Shown: positions 1-7,161 of the stretch, piece after piece
Layout of the letters: every line of letters begins with the position of its first letter
Numbering within the stretch: the stretch's first letter is position 1
NCBI GenBank assembly: GCA_037968515.1
Contig: JBBKVQ010000276.1
Location: 1-21,149 of the forward strand
DNA from: JBFFMO01 sp037968515
GTDB lineage: Bacteria > Myxococcota_A > Bradymonadia > Bradymonadales > Bradymonadaceae
Direction: 5' to 3'
Length of the DNA: 21,149 bases
Made by a program: the position numbers and the translations under genes
Notes under the pieces: generated by a model
Database searches by the model: none
Told to the model about the DNA's origin: nothing
Seen by the model: only the letters and a program-made list of their open reading frames with translations

Positions 1-155
1 GAGCCACGCGGACGGAATCACAGCGCGGCTGGAGCCACGCGGACAGAATCGCAGCGCGGCTGGAGCCACGCGGACAGAATCGCAGCGCGGCTGGAGCCAC
101 GCGGACAGAATCGCAGCGCGGCTGGAGCCACGTGTACCAACAATCGCAATGTGGG
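1..155. repeat. 31-bp tandem repeat array, left end open
   Basis: Four head-to-tail 31-bp units lie at 1-31, 32-62, 63-93 and 94-124. Each begins GAGCCACGCGGAC and ends CAGCGCGGCTG. Units 2-4 are identical; unit 1 differs at two positions. A fifth, strongly diverged unit follows at about 125-155. Each junction forms an imperfect palindrome, GCG-c-GGCT-gg-AGCC-a-CGC (for example 23-40). There are no unique spacers, so it is not CRISPR. The unit length is not a multiple of three, which argues against a coding repeat. The window starts on a unit boundary, so the array may continue to the left. Function unknown. Confidence 0.93.
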
Positions 156-179
156 CAGGACAGTACGAGAGACCGGAAG

Positions 180-208
180 TTGAAGCGTTGCCGAAACGCG
201 GTTAGAGT
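180..208 (+). promoter_or_regulatory. Candidate sigma70-type promoter for the adhesin-like gene
   Basis: TTGAAG (180-185) and TAGAGT (203-208) are separated by 17 nt, each matching 4 of 6 consensus positions. The spacer contains a perfect inverted repeat, GCGTT (185-189) and AACGC (195-199), which could bind a regulator. Transcription would start near 215, leaving a leader of about 35 nt before the ATG at 249. Recognised by eye only. Confidence 0.33.
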
Positions 209-225
209 TTCCCCGAAGAACATCA

Positions 226-239
226 GAAATACGTATTTC
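226..239. promoter_or_regulatory. Perfect 14-bp palindrome just before the start codon region
   Basis: GAAATACGTATTTC is a perfect 14-bp palindrome. It touches the GAGGA Shine-Dalgarno (240-244) of the gene starting at 249. It would lie 10-25 nt downstream of the predicted transcription start. That fits a dimeric repressor operator, or a weak 5-bp RNA hairpin next to the ribosome binding site. The palindrome is seen directly; the regulatory role is inferred. Confidence 0.45.
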
Positions 240-248
240 GAGGACCAA

Positions 249-2261
249 ATGACGCGAATCGTTTGTCAGTCACTCGCCCTGCTGGTTGGATTTGTCCTTC
301 CAGTGAGCGCGTTTGCGCAGCAGATCACAGTAGTAGACCGGACAGTTGCCCACACGGCAGCGACAGGGGCTTTTATCACTCAGGCATTGCCAGGAGCGTT
401 CCCGGCTAACCTGATGACCCCGACCGACTACGCGGGCGGCACGCTGCATCATCGTGTTCAGGTGACTGCGGTCCCAGGCACGAAGATGACTTCGTACCAA
501 ATCTGTCTGGTGCAAGGCGCGAACAAGGCCTGCAGCGATTACAGCGCGCTGCAGTTTAACGCGGCTGGCACGGTCATGACGACTCAAGCCATCAGCGCTC
601 TGGATTCCATCGGAACGCTCGACCTTACGATGCCGTTGGACAACGTCGAATTGGTGGCGCGTGATGCCAATGGTTACGCCGTTGATGCCACCGACACGAT
701 GTGGGACGGCAGCCCAGACTTCACGCTCTATTACCCGTTGAACCTGACCTATCAAGCCGTGTTTGTGGCGCAAGGCGGGGTTTTTGCCGGCTATCCAGGG
801 GCTGTGACGAAGGTCGCAAATCCCACGTTTGGTCCAGCACCCGGGGCGTATCCAAACTCGGTAAATGTAACGCTAGCGTCGACCACGGCTGATGCGGAAA
901 TCCACTACACAACCGATGGAAGCACGCCCGACATGACGTCGACGCTTTATGCCCAGGCCATTCAGCTGACGTCGAATACGACGATCAAAGCGATTGGCAT
1001 CAAAGGTGGGTTGACCGCCAGCGATGTGGTCACCGGCGCCTACACCATCACCCAGCCAACATCGGGATTGACCGGTCGTTATTATAACGGCGTGGATTTC
1101 TCGGACCTCAAGCACACGCGTGTCGATCCGACGATTAACTTGCAGATTACTGGCGGTGAAAACCCAGCGCCTAATACCAACTCGACTTGTTCGATTATTT
1201 GGACGGGTACGGTCACTCCGATTTACAGCGAGCAGTACACCTTCACGACGGTCAATGACGACGGCGTGCGCGTGTGGATCAACGACCAGCTGATTATCGA
1301 CGATGCCAACTATCACGGCCCGGAAACCCATACTGGCAACATTACCTTGCAAGCGGGCCAGGCCTATCCAGTGTGGATCGAGTACTTCAACGGCGGTGGA
1401 GGCGGCGAGATTTCGTTCTCTTGGGTCAGCGCGACTCAACCTGAAGAAATCATCCCTGATGCTGCCTACAGCCCGATCGCACCAGCCGGTGGAACAACCG
1501 TCAGCTTGCTCATGAATGAAGACTTCTCGACATGGGCTGAAACGGCAACGGAGCCGATCATCATGGAAGTTCGTCGTCGCGGAAATCTGGACGCTGTACT
1601 TCGAGTCGAGCTCGAGTACTCAGGCGATGCCGTGAACGGCACCGACTACGAGCAGCTTCCGGCTTACGTAGATATCCCCGCCGGATCGCTCTCAGCACAG
1701 CTTACGATTCAGCCCATTATAGATGGCGAAGTGGAAGGCGAAGAAGACTTGATCGTAACGATCAAGGATGGCGCCTACACGTTGAACCCACCATCGACAC
1801 AGACTGTGACGTTGTTGGACTTCGACGAAAACTCCTACACTCTTGCGGGCGAGGTGATTTACACCGGAACGACTTCCGGCAAAATCTACGTTCAGGCGTT
1901 CACAGCCGAAGACCAAGAATTCGAAAAACGCTCGGTGATCCTTACCGATCCCGGCGCGTTCGCCATCACGGAAATCAAAGAAGGTGTCTACAACGTGATT
2001 GCCTTCATCGACACCAACGACAACGAGCGTTTAGATACAGGTGAAGTCTGGACTCAATACGGCGGCGCTGACGAAACCAAGGTGACGATTCCGCCCACTG
2101 CGACCAACATCACGCTGACCCTCAGTGATGATATTGTTAAAGAGCCGGATACCGGTGGAAGTGGCGACGATGACGGCTGTAACACCGTCGGTGGTCAGCA
2201 AGGCTGGCTCGCCCTTGGACTCATCGGCCTTGTGGGGCTCATTCGCCGTCGACGACGTTAA
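249..2261 (+). CDS. Secreted PA14/Calx-beta multidomain surface protein with MYXO-CTERM-like tail
   Basis: Predicted exported 670-aa protein. The ATG at 249 is chosen because GAGGA (240-244) precedes it and a signal peptide follows directly (hydrophobic core, then AFAQ near residue 24). The longer reading from 132 starts in the decayed repeat and adds a non-signal-like leader. In order: an N-terminal domain of unknown type; a chitobiase/hexosaminidase C-terminal-like domain (about 192-268, with HYTTDGSTP); a PA14 domain (about 275-393, with GRYYNG and the NDDGVRVWINDQLI core), a fold often involved in carbohydrate binding; a Calx-beta-like domain (about 417-523); and a beta-sandwich domain like carboxypeptidase-regulatory or SdrB-type folds (about 530-628, with DTNDN). 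The end has a Gly/Asp linker, Cys644, a hydrophobic segment and five arginines, as in MYXO-CTERM sorting signals. It probably sits on the cell surface as an adhesin or matrix protein; the ligand is unknown. No enzyme motif is seen. It is monocistronic, ending at its own terminator. Confidence 0.85.
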   Translation: MTRIVCQSLALLVGFVLPVSAFAQQITVVDRTVAHTAATGAFITQALPGAFPANLMTPTDYAGGTLHHRVQVTAVPGTKMTSYQICLVQGANKACSDYSALQFNAAGTVMTTQAISALDSIGTLDLTMPLDNVELVARDANGYAVDATDTMWDGSPDFTLYYPLNLTYQAVFVAQGGVFAGYPGAVTKVANPTFGPAPGAYPNSVNVTLASTTADAEIHYTTDGSTPDMTSTLYAQAIQLTSNTTIKAIGIKGGLTASDVVTGAYTITQPTSGLTGRYYNGVDFSDLKHTRVDPTINLQITGGENPAPNTNSTCSIIWTGTVTPIYSEQYTFTTVNDDGVRVWINDQLIIDDANYHGPETHTGNITLQAGQAYPVWIEYFNGGGGGEISFSWVSATQPEEIIPDAAYSPIAPAGGTTVSLLMNEDFSTWAETATEPIIMEVRRRGNLDAVLRVELEYSGDAVNGTDYEQLPAYVDIPAGSLSAQLTIQPIIDGEVEGEEDLIVTIKDGAYTLNPPSTQTVTLLDFDENSYTLAGEVIYTGTTSGKIYVQAFTAEDQEFEKRSVILTDPGAFAITEIKEGVYNVIAFIDTNDNERLDTGEVWTQYGGADETKVTIPPTATNITLTLSDDIVKEPDTGGSGDDDGCNTVGGQQGWLALGLIGLVGLIRRRRR

Positions 2262-2297
2262 GACGTCTGTGCGGGGCTTTGAGCCTCGTCAGTTTTT

Positions 2298-2325
2298 AAG
2301 CCTCGCGGAAACGCGGGGCTTTTTT
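2298..2325 (+). terminator. Rho-independent terminator after the surface-protein gene
   Basis: The stem AGCCTCGCG pairs with CGCGGGGCT across a GAAA tetraloop (2308-2311), with one T-G wobble, and is followed by six T residues. It lies 37 nt after the stop at 2261. The opposite strand has no T-run after the hairpin, so it should act only on plus-strand transcripts. The minus-strand gene ending at 2357 must stop some other way. Confidence 0.88.
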
Positions 2326-2356
2326 GTTCACAGCAGTGAGCAGCCGGATGACAGAA

Positions 2357-2722
2357 TCAGAGGGTCAACTTGGCCCACGCGTTTTCGAAGTTTCCGGCAC
2401 GGCTATCGGTGAGCGCCTGTTCAAGCGTCACCCGAGCTACATCGGGTTCATCCAGCCCGCCATGAACCACCACTTCGGCAGCGTGAATCAAACGCCGGCC
2501 AACCACCCAGTCCTGTCCCTTCAAGCTGGTGCAAAAGCGCACTAGTTCGAGCTCAGCGGCAAACAACGCTTCGAGAGAGACCGCTGTTTCAGGTGTTGCT
2601 GCATCGATCGATTTTTGGCGGAAGGTCCGGGCATGACGGCGGTCGATCATCGACCGGTAGATTGCCCAGAGGGTCACGCCACCGCCAAGAGCGGCGGTGG
2701 CAATGGCCAAAGGAAGGAACAT
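2357..2722 (-). CDS. Small membrane-anchored protein of unknown function
   Basis: 121-aa protein, not recognised as a named family. Residues about 2-22 form a hydrophobic segment with little charge, followed by a basic stretch (RRHARTFRQK). This suggests a single N-terminal membrane anchor with the soluble part in the cytoplasm. The rest is predicted mostly helical and rich in Ala, Leu and Glu, and might be a short helical-repeat module. The ATG shares one base with the stop of the upstream S1 gene (TAATG). It is therefore very likely translated by coupling and co-transcribed with it. The position after an S1 protein gives no clear function. Confidence 0.72.
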   Translation of the reverse strand: MFLPLAIATAALGGGVTLWAIYRSMIDRRHARTFRQKSIDAATPETAVSLEALFAAELELVRFCTSLKGQDWVVGRRLIHAAEVVVHGGLDEPDVARVTLEQALTDSRAGNFENAWAKLTL

Positions 2723-4341
2723 TATTTCTTGTTCTGACGTGCTTTAAGCAAGTCGCCAAGCGTCCCAAATCCGGTTGCAGATTCGGAGTACTCGCGAGGA
2801 GCTGTCGCTTCGGCCTGTTGTTCAGCAACGGCCTCGGCTGAGCGCTTGGTCAGCGCGATTCGACGACGTTCTTTGTCGATCGAAAGGACGCGAGCTGTCA
2901 CTTGGTCACCACGTTTGAAACTGCGGTGAGCGGTGGCGTCTTTTGGAAGGTCCAATTCGCTTCGTGGAATCAGAGCGGTGATCCCACTGAGGTCGACAAA
3001 TACACCGAAATCTTCGACGTTTTCGACGGTTCCAGTGACTTCAGAACCCAGCGCGAATCGATCTTGGATGGTGTCCCAAGGATCTTCGGCCGAGGCCTTC
3101 ATGCTCAGCGAGATTCGGCGGCGTTCTTTGTCGATTGACTGGATTTCGACTTGGACTTTATCGCCAACGCTTGCGAAATCAGCAGGACGCTTGACGTGCT
3201 CCCATGCCATTTCTGACACGTGAACAAGGCCCTCAAGACCAGGTGTGAGCTCGACAAAAGCACCGAAGGATTCGACTCGAACCACGGTTCCGCGGATCTT
3301 CTGGCCCTCGAAATACGCGTTCAGACCTGTTTCCCAAGGGTCAGCCATAGCGTCTTTGACCGAGAGGCTGATGCGCAGGCCCTTGTCGGTCTGATCCATG
3401 CTCTTGATCTTGACGGTGAGCTCGTCGCCCACTGCCACGACTTCCGAGGGGTGTTCGACACGACGGAATCCGAGTTCCGAGATGTGAACAAGACCATCGA
3501 TTCCGCCCAGATCCACAAAGGCACCGAAATCGGCGAGCCGTGTGACTTTGCCTTGCATTAAGGCGCCCGGCTTGAGGGTATCGACGATTTCCTTGGCACG
3601 AGCGGCCTTGGCTTCTTCCATCAACGCAGCGCGGCTGACGATGATGTTTCGGCCGTTCTCTCGGATATCGGTGACCTTGAATTCGTAGGTCTTTTCCAGA
3701 TGAACATCGAGATCTTCAACAAATCCCGCGTCGATCTGAGAAACCGGGCAAAACGCCTTCGCACCGTTAAGGTCGATTTCGTATCCGCCCTTGTTTTTGC
3801 CCGTCACACGGCCTGAAACAGGCGCGCCACTCGACAGGGCCTGCTCAAGCAGCTCAATCGAGCCGCCGCCCATCGACAACGAGGTTCCAAGGCTGATGCC
3901 TTTGTTGGTGTCGATCACAAAAAGGTCGACCGTGTCGCCCAATTTGACGTCGCCAAGGTCATCAGCATTCGCCACGCCCGAAACCTGGCCCGGAAGTTCA
4001 ATATGAACGCCACGCGGTCCGATCGTTACGACCAAGCCAGAAACTTTGTCGCCCACTGCATAACGAACACGCACGGGCATATTGCCCGAGGCTTCCAGCA
4101 TCGCAGCGAAGTCGTCGGTCGAGCCCGAGGTGTCGAAAGCCATTGTGGCCACCGGCGCGGCCGGTTGAGCCGGCGTCGGTGAGGACAAAGTTGTGGGCAC
4201 TGGTGCCGCTCCGCGAAAACTGACCTCTGGAGCTTTTGGAGCTGCTTTGATCTGAGCTTTGGGGGCAGAGGCTGGTGCCTCTTCGGCCGTCTTGCGACGA
4301 AGAATGGGGCCGTCAGGCCCCAGGTCATTATCTTGATTCAT
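2722..4341 (-). CDS. S1-domain RNA-binding protein (ribosomal protein S1-like)
   Basis: 539-aa protein with about five S1 (OB-fold) RNA-binding domains, at roughly residues 94-156, 172-238, 259-328, 346-415 and 431-499. The first two are divergent. Domains 3 and 4 carry the canonical DFGAFVDL/SFGAFVEL and GLVHxSE motifs; domain 5 has DFGVFVDL followed by IPRSEL. Each repeat ends in the usual RISLS or RIALT strand. About 90 N-terminal residues are Ala/Pro-rich and likely disordered. The C-terminus ends GFGTLGDLLKARQNKK after an acidic linker. The protein is expected in the cytoplasm, binding mRNA at the ribosome or acting in RNA metabolism. Whether it is the main rpsA product or a paralogue cannot be told here, so no symbol is given. 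No good Shine-Dalgarno precedes the ATG. It lies 26 nt after the vWA lipoprotein gene and overlaps the next gene by one base. Confidence 0.9.
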   Translation of the reverse strand: MNQDNDLGPDGPILRRKTAEEAPASAPKAQIKAAPKAPEVSFRGAAPVPTTLSSPTPAQPAAPVATMAFDTSGSTDDFAAMLEASGNMPVRVRYAVGDKVSGLVVTIGPRGVHIELPGQVSGVANADDLGDVKLGDTVDLFVIDTNKGISLGTSLSMGGGSIELLEQALSSGAPVSGRVTGKNKGGYEIDLNGAKAFCPVSQIDAGFVEDLDVHLEKTYEFKVTDIRENGRNIIVSRAALMEEAKAARAKEIVDTLKPGALMQGKVTRLADFGAFVDLGGIDGLVHISELGFRRVEHPSEVVAVGDELTVKIKSMDQTDKGLRISLSVKDAMADPWETGLNAYFEGQKIRGTVVRVESFGAFVELTPGLEGLVHVSEMAWEHVKRPADFASVGDKVQVEIQSIDKERRRISLSMKASAEDPWDTIQDRFALGSEVTGTVENVEDFGVFVDLSGITALIPRSELDLPKDATAHRSFKRGDQVTARVLSIDKERRRIALTKRSAEAVAEQQAEATAPREYSESATGFGTLGDLLKARQNKK

Positions 4342-4367
4342 GAAATGTGCTCGAATCGATCAGATTA

Positions 4368-6008
4368 CTAGTTACGCACGCGTCCGAGGCGCAGAAGCGG
4401 GCGGTTTTCGATGGATGTATTATTGGGCGGTCCGGTCAATGTCGCCGAGAGGTCTCGGCCTCCTAGCAATCCCAAAACGACCGACGAGAATTGGTAAAAT
4501 CCTGGTGGAACGTCCGGGTCGGAAAGGAGCGAGAAGTCTGCTTCGACAGACCATTGTCCGTCAATCTGTGACGGAAGAATTCGCCAGTAAGAACGCATTT
4601 GTTCAGGGTCAGTCACGTAGATGTAGTTGCCGCCTGTTCGACAGGCGAGGTCGGCAAACTGGTCGATCGGTCCGATGCGGCCATCGACGTAGGTTGGCAT
4701 ACAATACTGCTCAGCGGTCATCGTGGTCGGATCTGCGGCCGTCGCGCCATAAACGCTTGCCTGACGACAGGTCTCGTAGTTTTGGCAATCGGAATTGGTG
4801 GCACAACTCCGGGCGCCACATGCTGGATCGGCCTGACACGCTGTGTTTCCGCCATAAATTGTTGGCAGGTCACGAATCAACGTCGGGTCGACCTGAACAT
4901 CTAAATGCACGATCACAAGGTGAATTCCCTTGGCCTGAAGCTCATCGACAACCTTCGAATAGGTCGCGTCAGCGTCATAAACTTCGTTCGGTCCGTCAGT
5001 AAAGACGTACAGAAATTTTTCGTGTTCAGCATATTTGGCGAGCCCAAAATCGGTCGAGACCACGCGCATCAGCGCTTGGTAAAGATTCGACGGTTTTGGA
5101 GACGGGTCAGGCATCGTGTCGATCAGGGATTCGCCGATCGAGAGGTCGTTCACAAAATGATCTTGCAGCTCGATGGGCGAGATCAAAGGCCGAGTCTCTG
5201 CGGGCACCTTTCCGGCGAACCACCAGACACCCACTTGGGTGTTTTGGGGCGACGCAACGCTGGCAAGTCCTACCATGAACGATTTAATCGCCTCACGATG
5301 AACACGTGCAGCATCTGACGCCCTAGCTGTATTGATCAGGATGTCCTTGGCGCCATCGTCAAACAACGCGCCAGAATCCAAAGGCAATCGGCCTTCGAGC
5401 ATGGCGGTGTTTTCGATCATGACACCCACAATCTGTTTGCGGTCGCCAAGCCCTGAATCAAAATCATTCCGAACCGTGTTTGGAATCAGCTCGACCCCGG
5501 TCTGGAGCGTGCACTGTTGTGGTGCACCAAAAAGACCACCGGATGCGCAATGGAATCCATTATCGCAATCGGCATCCACAACACATGAGGTTCCTGGCAC
5601 CGACACTCGTGGACGTCGGAACGCGATGGAACCCGTGTCGACGGACGAATTCGGCAGCATCTCGCGGCCAAAAACGAGGTCGCCCGCCACGATGGGCACA
5701 ACGTCGTTGCTGGTAAAGATGAACGGAACACGTTGCAACGAATTCGGGTCATCACAGGATGAAGGGATCGGAGGCAGCACCGAAAACCCTACGGGCAGTC
5801 GCTCGACGCCTGTCGGCACCACAACCGTGGGAAGGTCAGGAGCAGCGTCAACTCCTGTGTCCTCGGCGGCCATATCGGGTTGCCCGACGTCCTCGGTTGT
5901 TCCCGAGTCAGGCATATTATTCGTGTTATTGCTGGGACTTTCGTCGCTTCCGCAAGCTGCGAGAAGGCCGGCAGCCAGAAGCGCCAACCACGTTTTCTTG
6001 TGCATCAT
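4368..6008 (-). CDS. Lipoprotein with degenerate von Willebrand factor A-like domain
   Basis: 546-aa predicted lipoprotein. Two adjacent ATGs (6008 and 6005) precede a lysine-containing signal peptide with lipobox LLAAC (Cys19 from 6008). The longer reading frame from 6293 is rejected: its extra 95 residues are not signal-like and run over the divergent antiporter start. After the Cys comes a Ser/Asn/Asp-rich linker. The middle has a vWA-like core: a hydrophobic strand before ENTAM where a DxSxS MIDAS motif would sit, then FLYVFTDGPNE and a following HLVIVHLD strand. Two Cys-rich inserts (VVDADCDNGFHC and CATNSDCQNYETC) resemble those of other Myxococcota lipoproteins. It probably lies in the cell envelope and binds proteins. 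The MIDAS Asp and Ser are not conserved, so metal-dependent binding is doubtful. Only a weak Shine-Dalgarno (TGGG) is visible. Confidence 0.8.
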   Translation of the reverse strand: MMHKKTWLALLAAGLLAACGSDESPSNNTNNMPDSGTTEDVGQPDMAAEDTGVDAAPDLPTVVVPTGVERLPVGFSVLPPIPSSCDDPNSLQRVPFIFTSNDVVPIVAGDLVFGREMLPNSSVDTGSIAFRRPRVSVPGTSCVVDADCDNGFHCASGGLFGAPQQCTLQTGVELIPNTVRNDFDSGLGDRKQIVGVMIENTAMLEGRLPLDSGALFDDGAKDILINTARASDAARVHREAIKSFMVGLASVASPQNTQVGVWWFAGKVPAETRPLISPIELQDHFVNDLSIGESLIDTMPDPSPKPSNLYQALMRVVSTDFGLAKYAEHEKFLYVFTDGPNEVYDADATYSKVVDELQAKGIHLVIVHLDVQVDPTLIRDLPTIYGGNTACQADPACGARSCATNSDCQNYETCRQASVYGATAADPTTMTAEQYCMPTYVDGRIGPIDQFADLACRTGGNYIYVTDPEQMRSYWRILPSQIDGQWSVEADFSLLSDPDVPPGFYQFSSVVLGLLGGRDLSATLTGPPNNTSIENRPLLRLGRVRN

Positions 6009-6035
6009 ATCGAACCCATAAACGTTTACCGCGCG

Positions 6036-6064
6036 AGGATAGCGTTCTCGGACCCGCAGTACAA
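6036..6064 (-). promoter_or_regulatory. Candidate promoter for the vWA lipoprotein operon
   Basis: Read on the minus strand, TTGTAC (6064-6059) and TATCCT (6041-6036) are separated by exactly 17 nt. The matches are 3/6 and 4/6 to sigma70 consensus. The start site would fall near 6029. A perfect 10-bp palindrome, TAAACGTTTA (6019-6028), lies just downstream and could be an operator. Pattern recognition only. Confidence 0.28.
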
Positions 6065-6091
6065 GAAGCGGTCTCATCGTGTCTGCCACCT

Positions 6092-6120
6092 TTGACGCGC
6101 TAGGTGTGAACGAGTAGGAA
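6092..6120 (+). promoter_or_regulatory. Candidate promoter for the antiporter operon
   Basis: TTGACG (6092-6097, 5/6 to the -35 consensus) is followed after 17 nt by TAGGAA (6115-6120, 3/6 to the -10 consensus). The predicted start near 6127 gives a short leader of about 20 nt before the ATG at 6148. It lies in the 139-bp gap shared with the divergent vWA gene. Confidence 0.33.
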
Positions 6121-6147
6121 ATCTGCGAGTACGTAGATGGAGTAAAG

Positions 6148-7137
6148 ATGTTCCTTGAAATAGCGATGTTCTTGGTTGGCCTCGTTATCTTGTATTTCGC
6201 CGCCGAAACACTCGTGCAAGGCGCAAGTGCGATGGCGTTGCGTCTAGGGGTCACGCCTCTCATAGTCGGCCTTACCGTTGTGGCGTTCGGCACCAGCGCC
6301 CCTGAGCTCGTGGTGTCCCTGGCGGCCGTTCAGTCGGGCAGCGATGCGATTTCTGTGGGCAATATTCTAGGGTCCAACATCGCGAACCTGGCGTTAATTC
6401 TAGGGATCTCTGCGATTATTCGCCCAATCACGGTCTCAAACGACGTGATTCGTCGCGAGTATCCCGTGATGCTCGCCGCATCCTTGTTGATGGTGGGCTT
6501 ATGTTTTGATGGCGAGATTTCGCGCATCGACGGTGCGATGCTGGTCGGCTGCATGGTCGCATACCTAGGCTATATGGGTGTGATGGCGCGCAACGTCATC
6601 CGCTCTGGCAAAGAACAGGCGGCGACGCTCGGCATGTTGCAGGACCTAGATGACCTGGGAGCGTTGGAGAGCGACGAGCCAGCATCCAAATCCAATACCA
6701 AGGACATGGCCCGTGTGGTGATCGGGATTATCGGGCTTACTGCCGGGGCCAAACTCATGGTCGACTCTGCGGTCGTGATCGCGTCGAGCGTGGGCATTTC
6801 GCAACTGGTGATCGGCATCACAATCGTCGCCATCGGAACCAGTCTTCCCGAGCTCGCGACCAGCATCGTTGCGGCCCTGCGTGGTGAGTCCGATATCGCC
6901 GTGGGCAACGTAGTCGGCTCAAACGTCTTCAACATCTTGAGCGTCATCGGCATCGTTTCGTGCATCAAACCCATTCAGGTCAGCCCCGATGCGGTGACCT
7001 ACGACCTTTGGGTGATGCTCGGTGTCACGCTAATCGTGTGGCCAGTCATGTGGTCGGGCAAACGCATCGCACGTAGCGAAGGCGTGCTCTTTGTTCTTTT
7101 GTATATCACTTACTCGGTCTGGCTTTTCATCCGCTGA
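6148..7137 (+). CDS. Calcium/sodium antiporter, CaCA family (YrbG-like)
   Basis: 329-aa inner-membrane cation exchanger, the usual size for bacterial YrbG-type CaCA proteins. It carries the two inverted alpha repeats of the family. Alpha-1 has GTSAPE (48-53) and GNILGSNIAN (71-80). Alpha-2 has GTSLPE (230-235) and GNVVGSNVFN (253-262). The Glu in each GTSxPE and the Asn in each GSN are the known ion-coordinating positions, so both half-sites look intact. About ten hydrophobic segments are visible. A charged cytoplasmic loop (about 150-188, with Asp/Glu/Lys clusters) separates the halves. The ATG follows GGAG (6139-6142) by five nt. The family exchanges Ca2+ for Na+ across the membrane; ion specificity here is not proven. 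It heads a plus-strand group with two lipoprotein genes, the first beginning 24 nt after its stop. Confidence 0.93.
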   Translation: MFLEIAMFLVGLVILYFAAETLVQGASAMALRLGVTPLIVGLTVVAFGTSAPELVVSLAAVQSGSDAISVGNILGSNIANLALILGISAIIRPITVSNDVIRREYPVMLAASLLMVGLCFDGEISRIDGAMLVGCMVAYLGYMGVMARNVIRSGKEQAATLGMLQDLDDLGALESDEPASKSNTKDMARVVIGIIGLTAGAKLMVDSAVVIASSVGISQLVIGITIVAIGTSLPELATSIVAALRGESDIAVGNVVGSNVFNILSVIGIVSCIKPIQVSPDAVTYDLWVMLGVTLIVWPVMWSGKRIARSEGVLFVLLYITYSVWLFIR

Positions 7138-7161
7138 GCGTAATGTGGTAGTTTGCTCATC

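Noticed and set aside
1..155. CRISPR array
   Set aside because: The repeats are contiguous with no unique spacers between them.
132..248. A 39-residue N-terminal extension of the surface protein starting in the decayed repeat
   Set aside because: The ATG at 249 has a good GAGGA and is followed at once by a signal peptide; the extension is basic and not signal-like and would bury the promoter and palindrome.
18..248. Minus-strand open frame across the tandem repeats
   Set aside because: It is only the translation of the 31-bp repeats; the unit is not a multiple of three and no start site or domain supports it.
2298..2325. Bidirectional terminator for both convergent genes
   Set aside because: Only the plus strand has a T-run after the hairpin; the minus strand reads CTTAAAAAC there.
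4340..5002. Plus-strand open frame opposite the vWA gene
   Set aside because: It lies wholly antisense to a well-supported gene, is Arg/Ser-rich like a shadow frame, and shows no domain or start site.
6009..6293. Upstream extension of the vWA lipoprotein into the antiporter gene
   Set aside because: The extra 95 residues do not look like a signal peptide, and the frame would overlap the divergent antiporter start; the lipoprotein signal begins at 6008.
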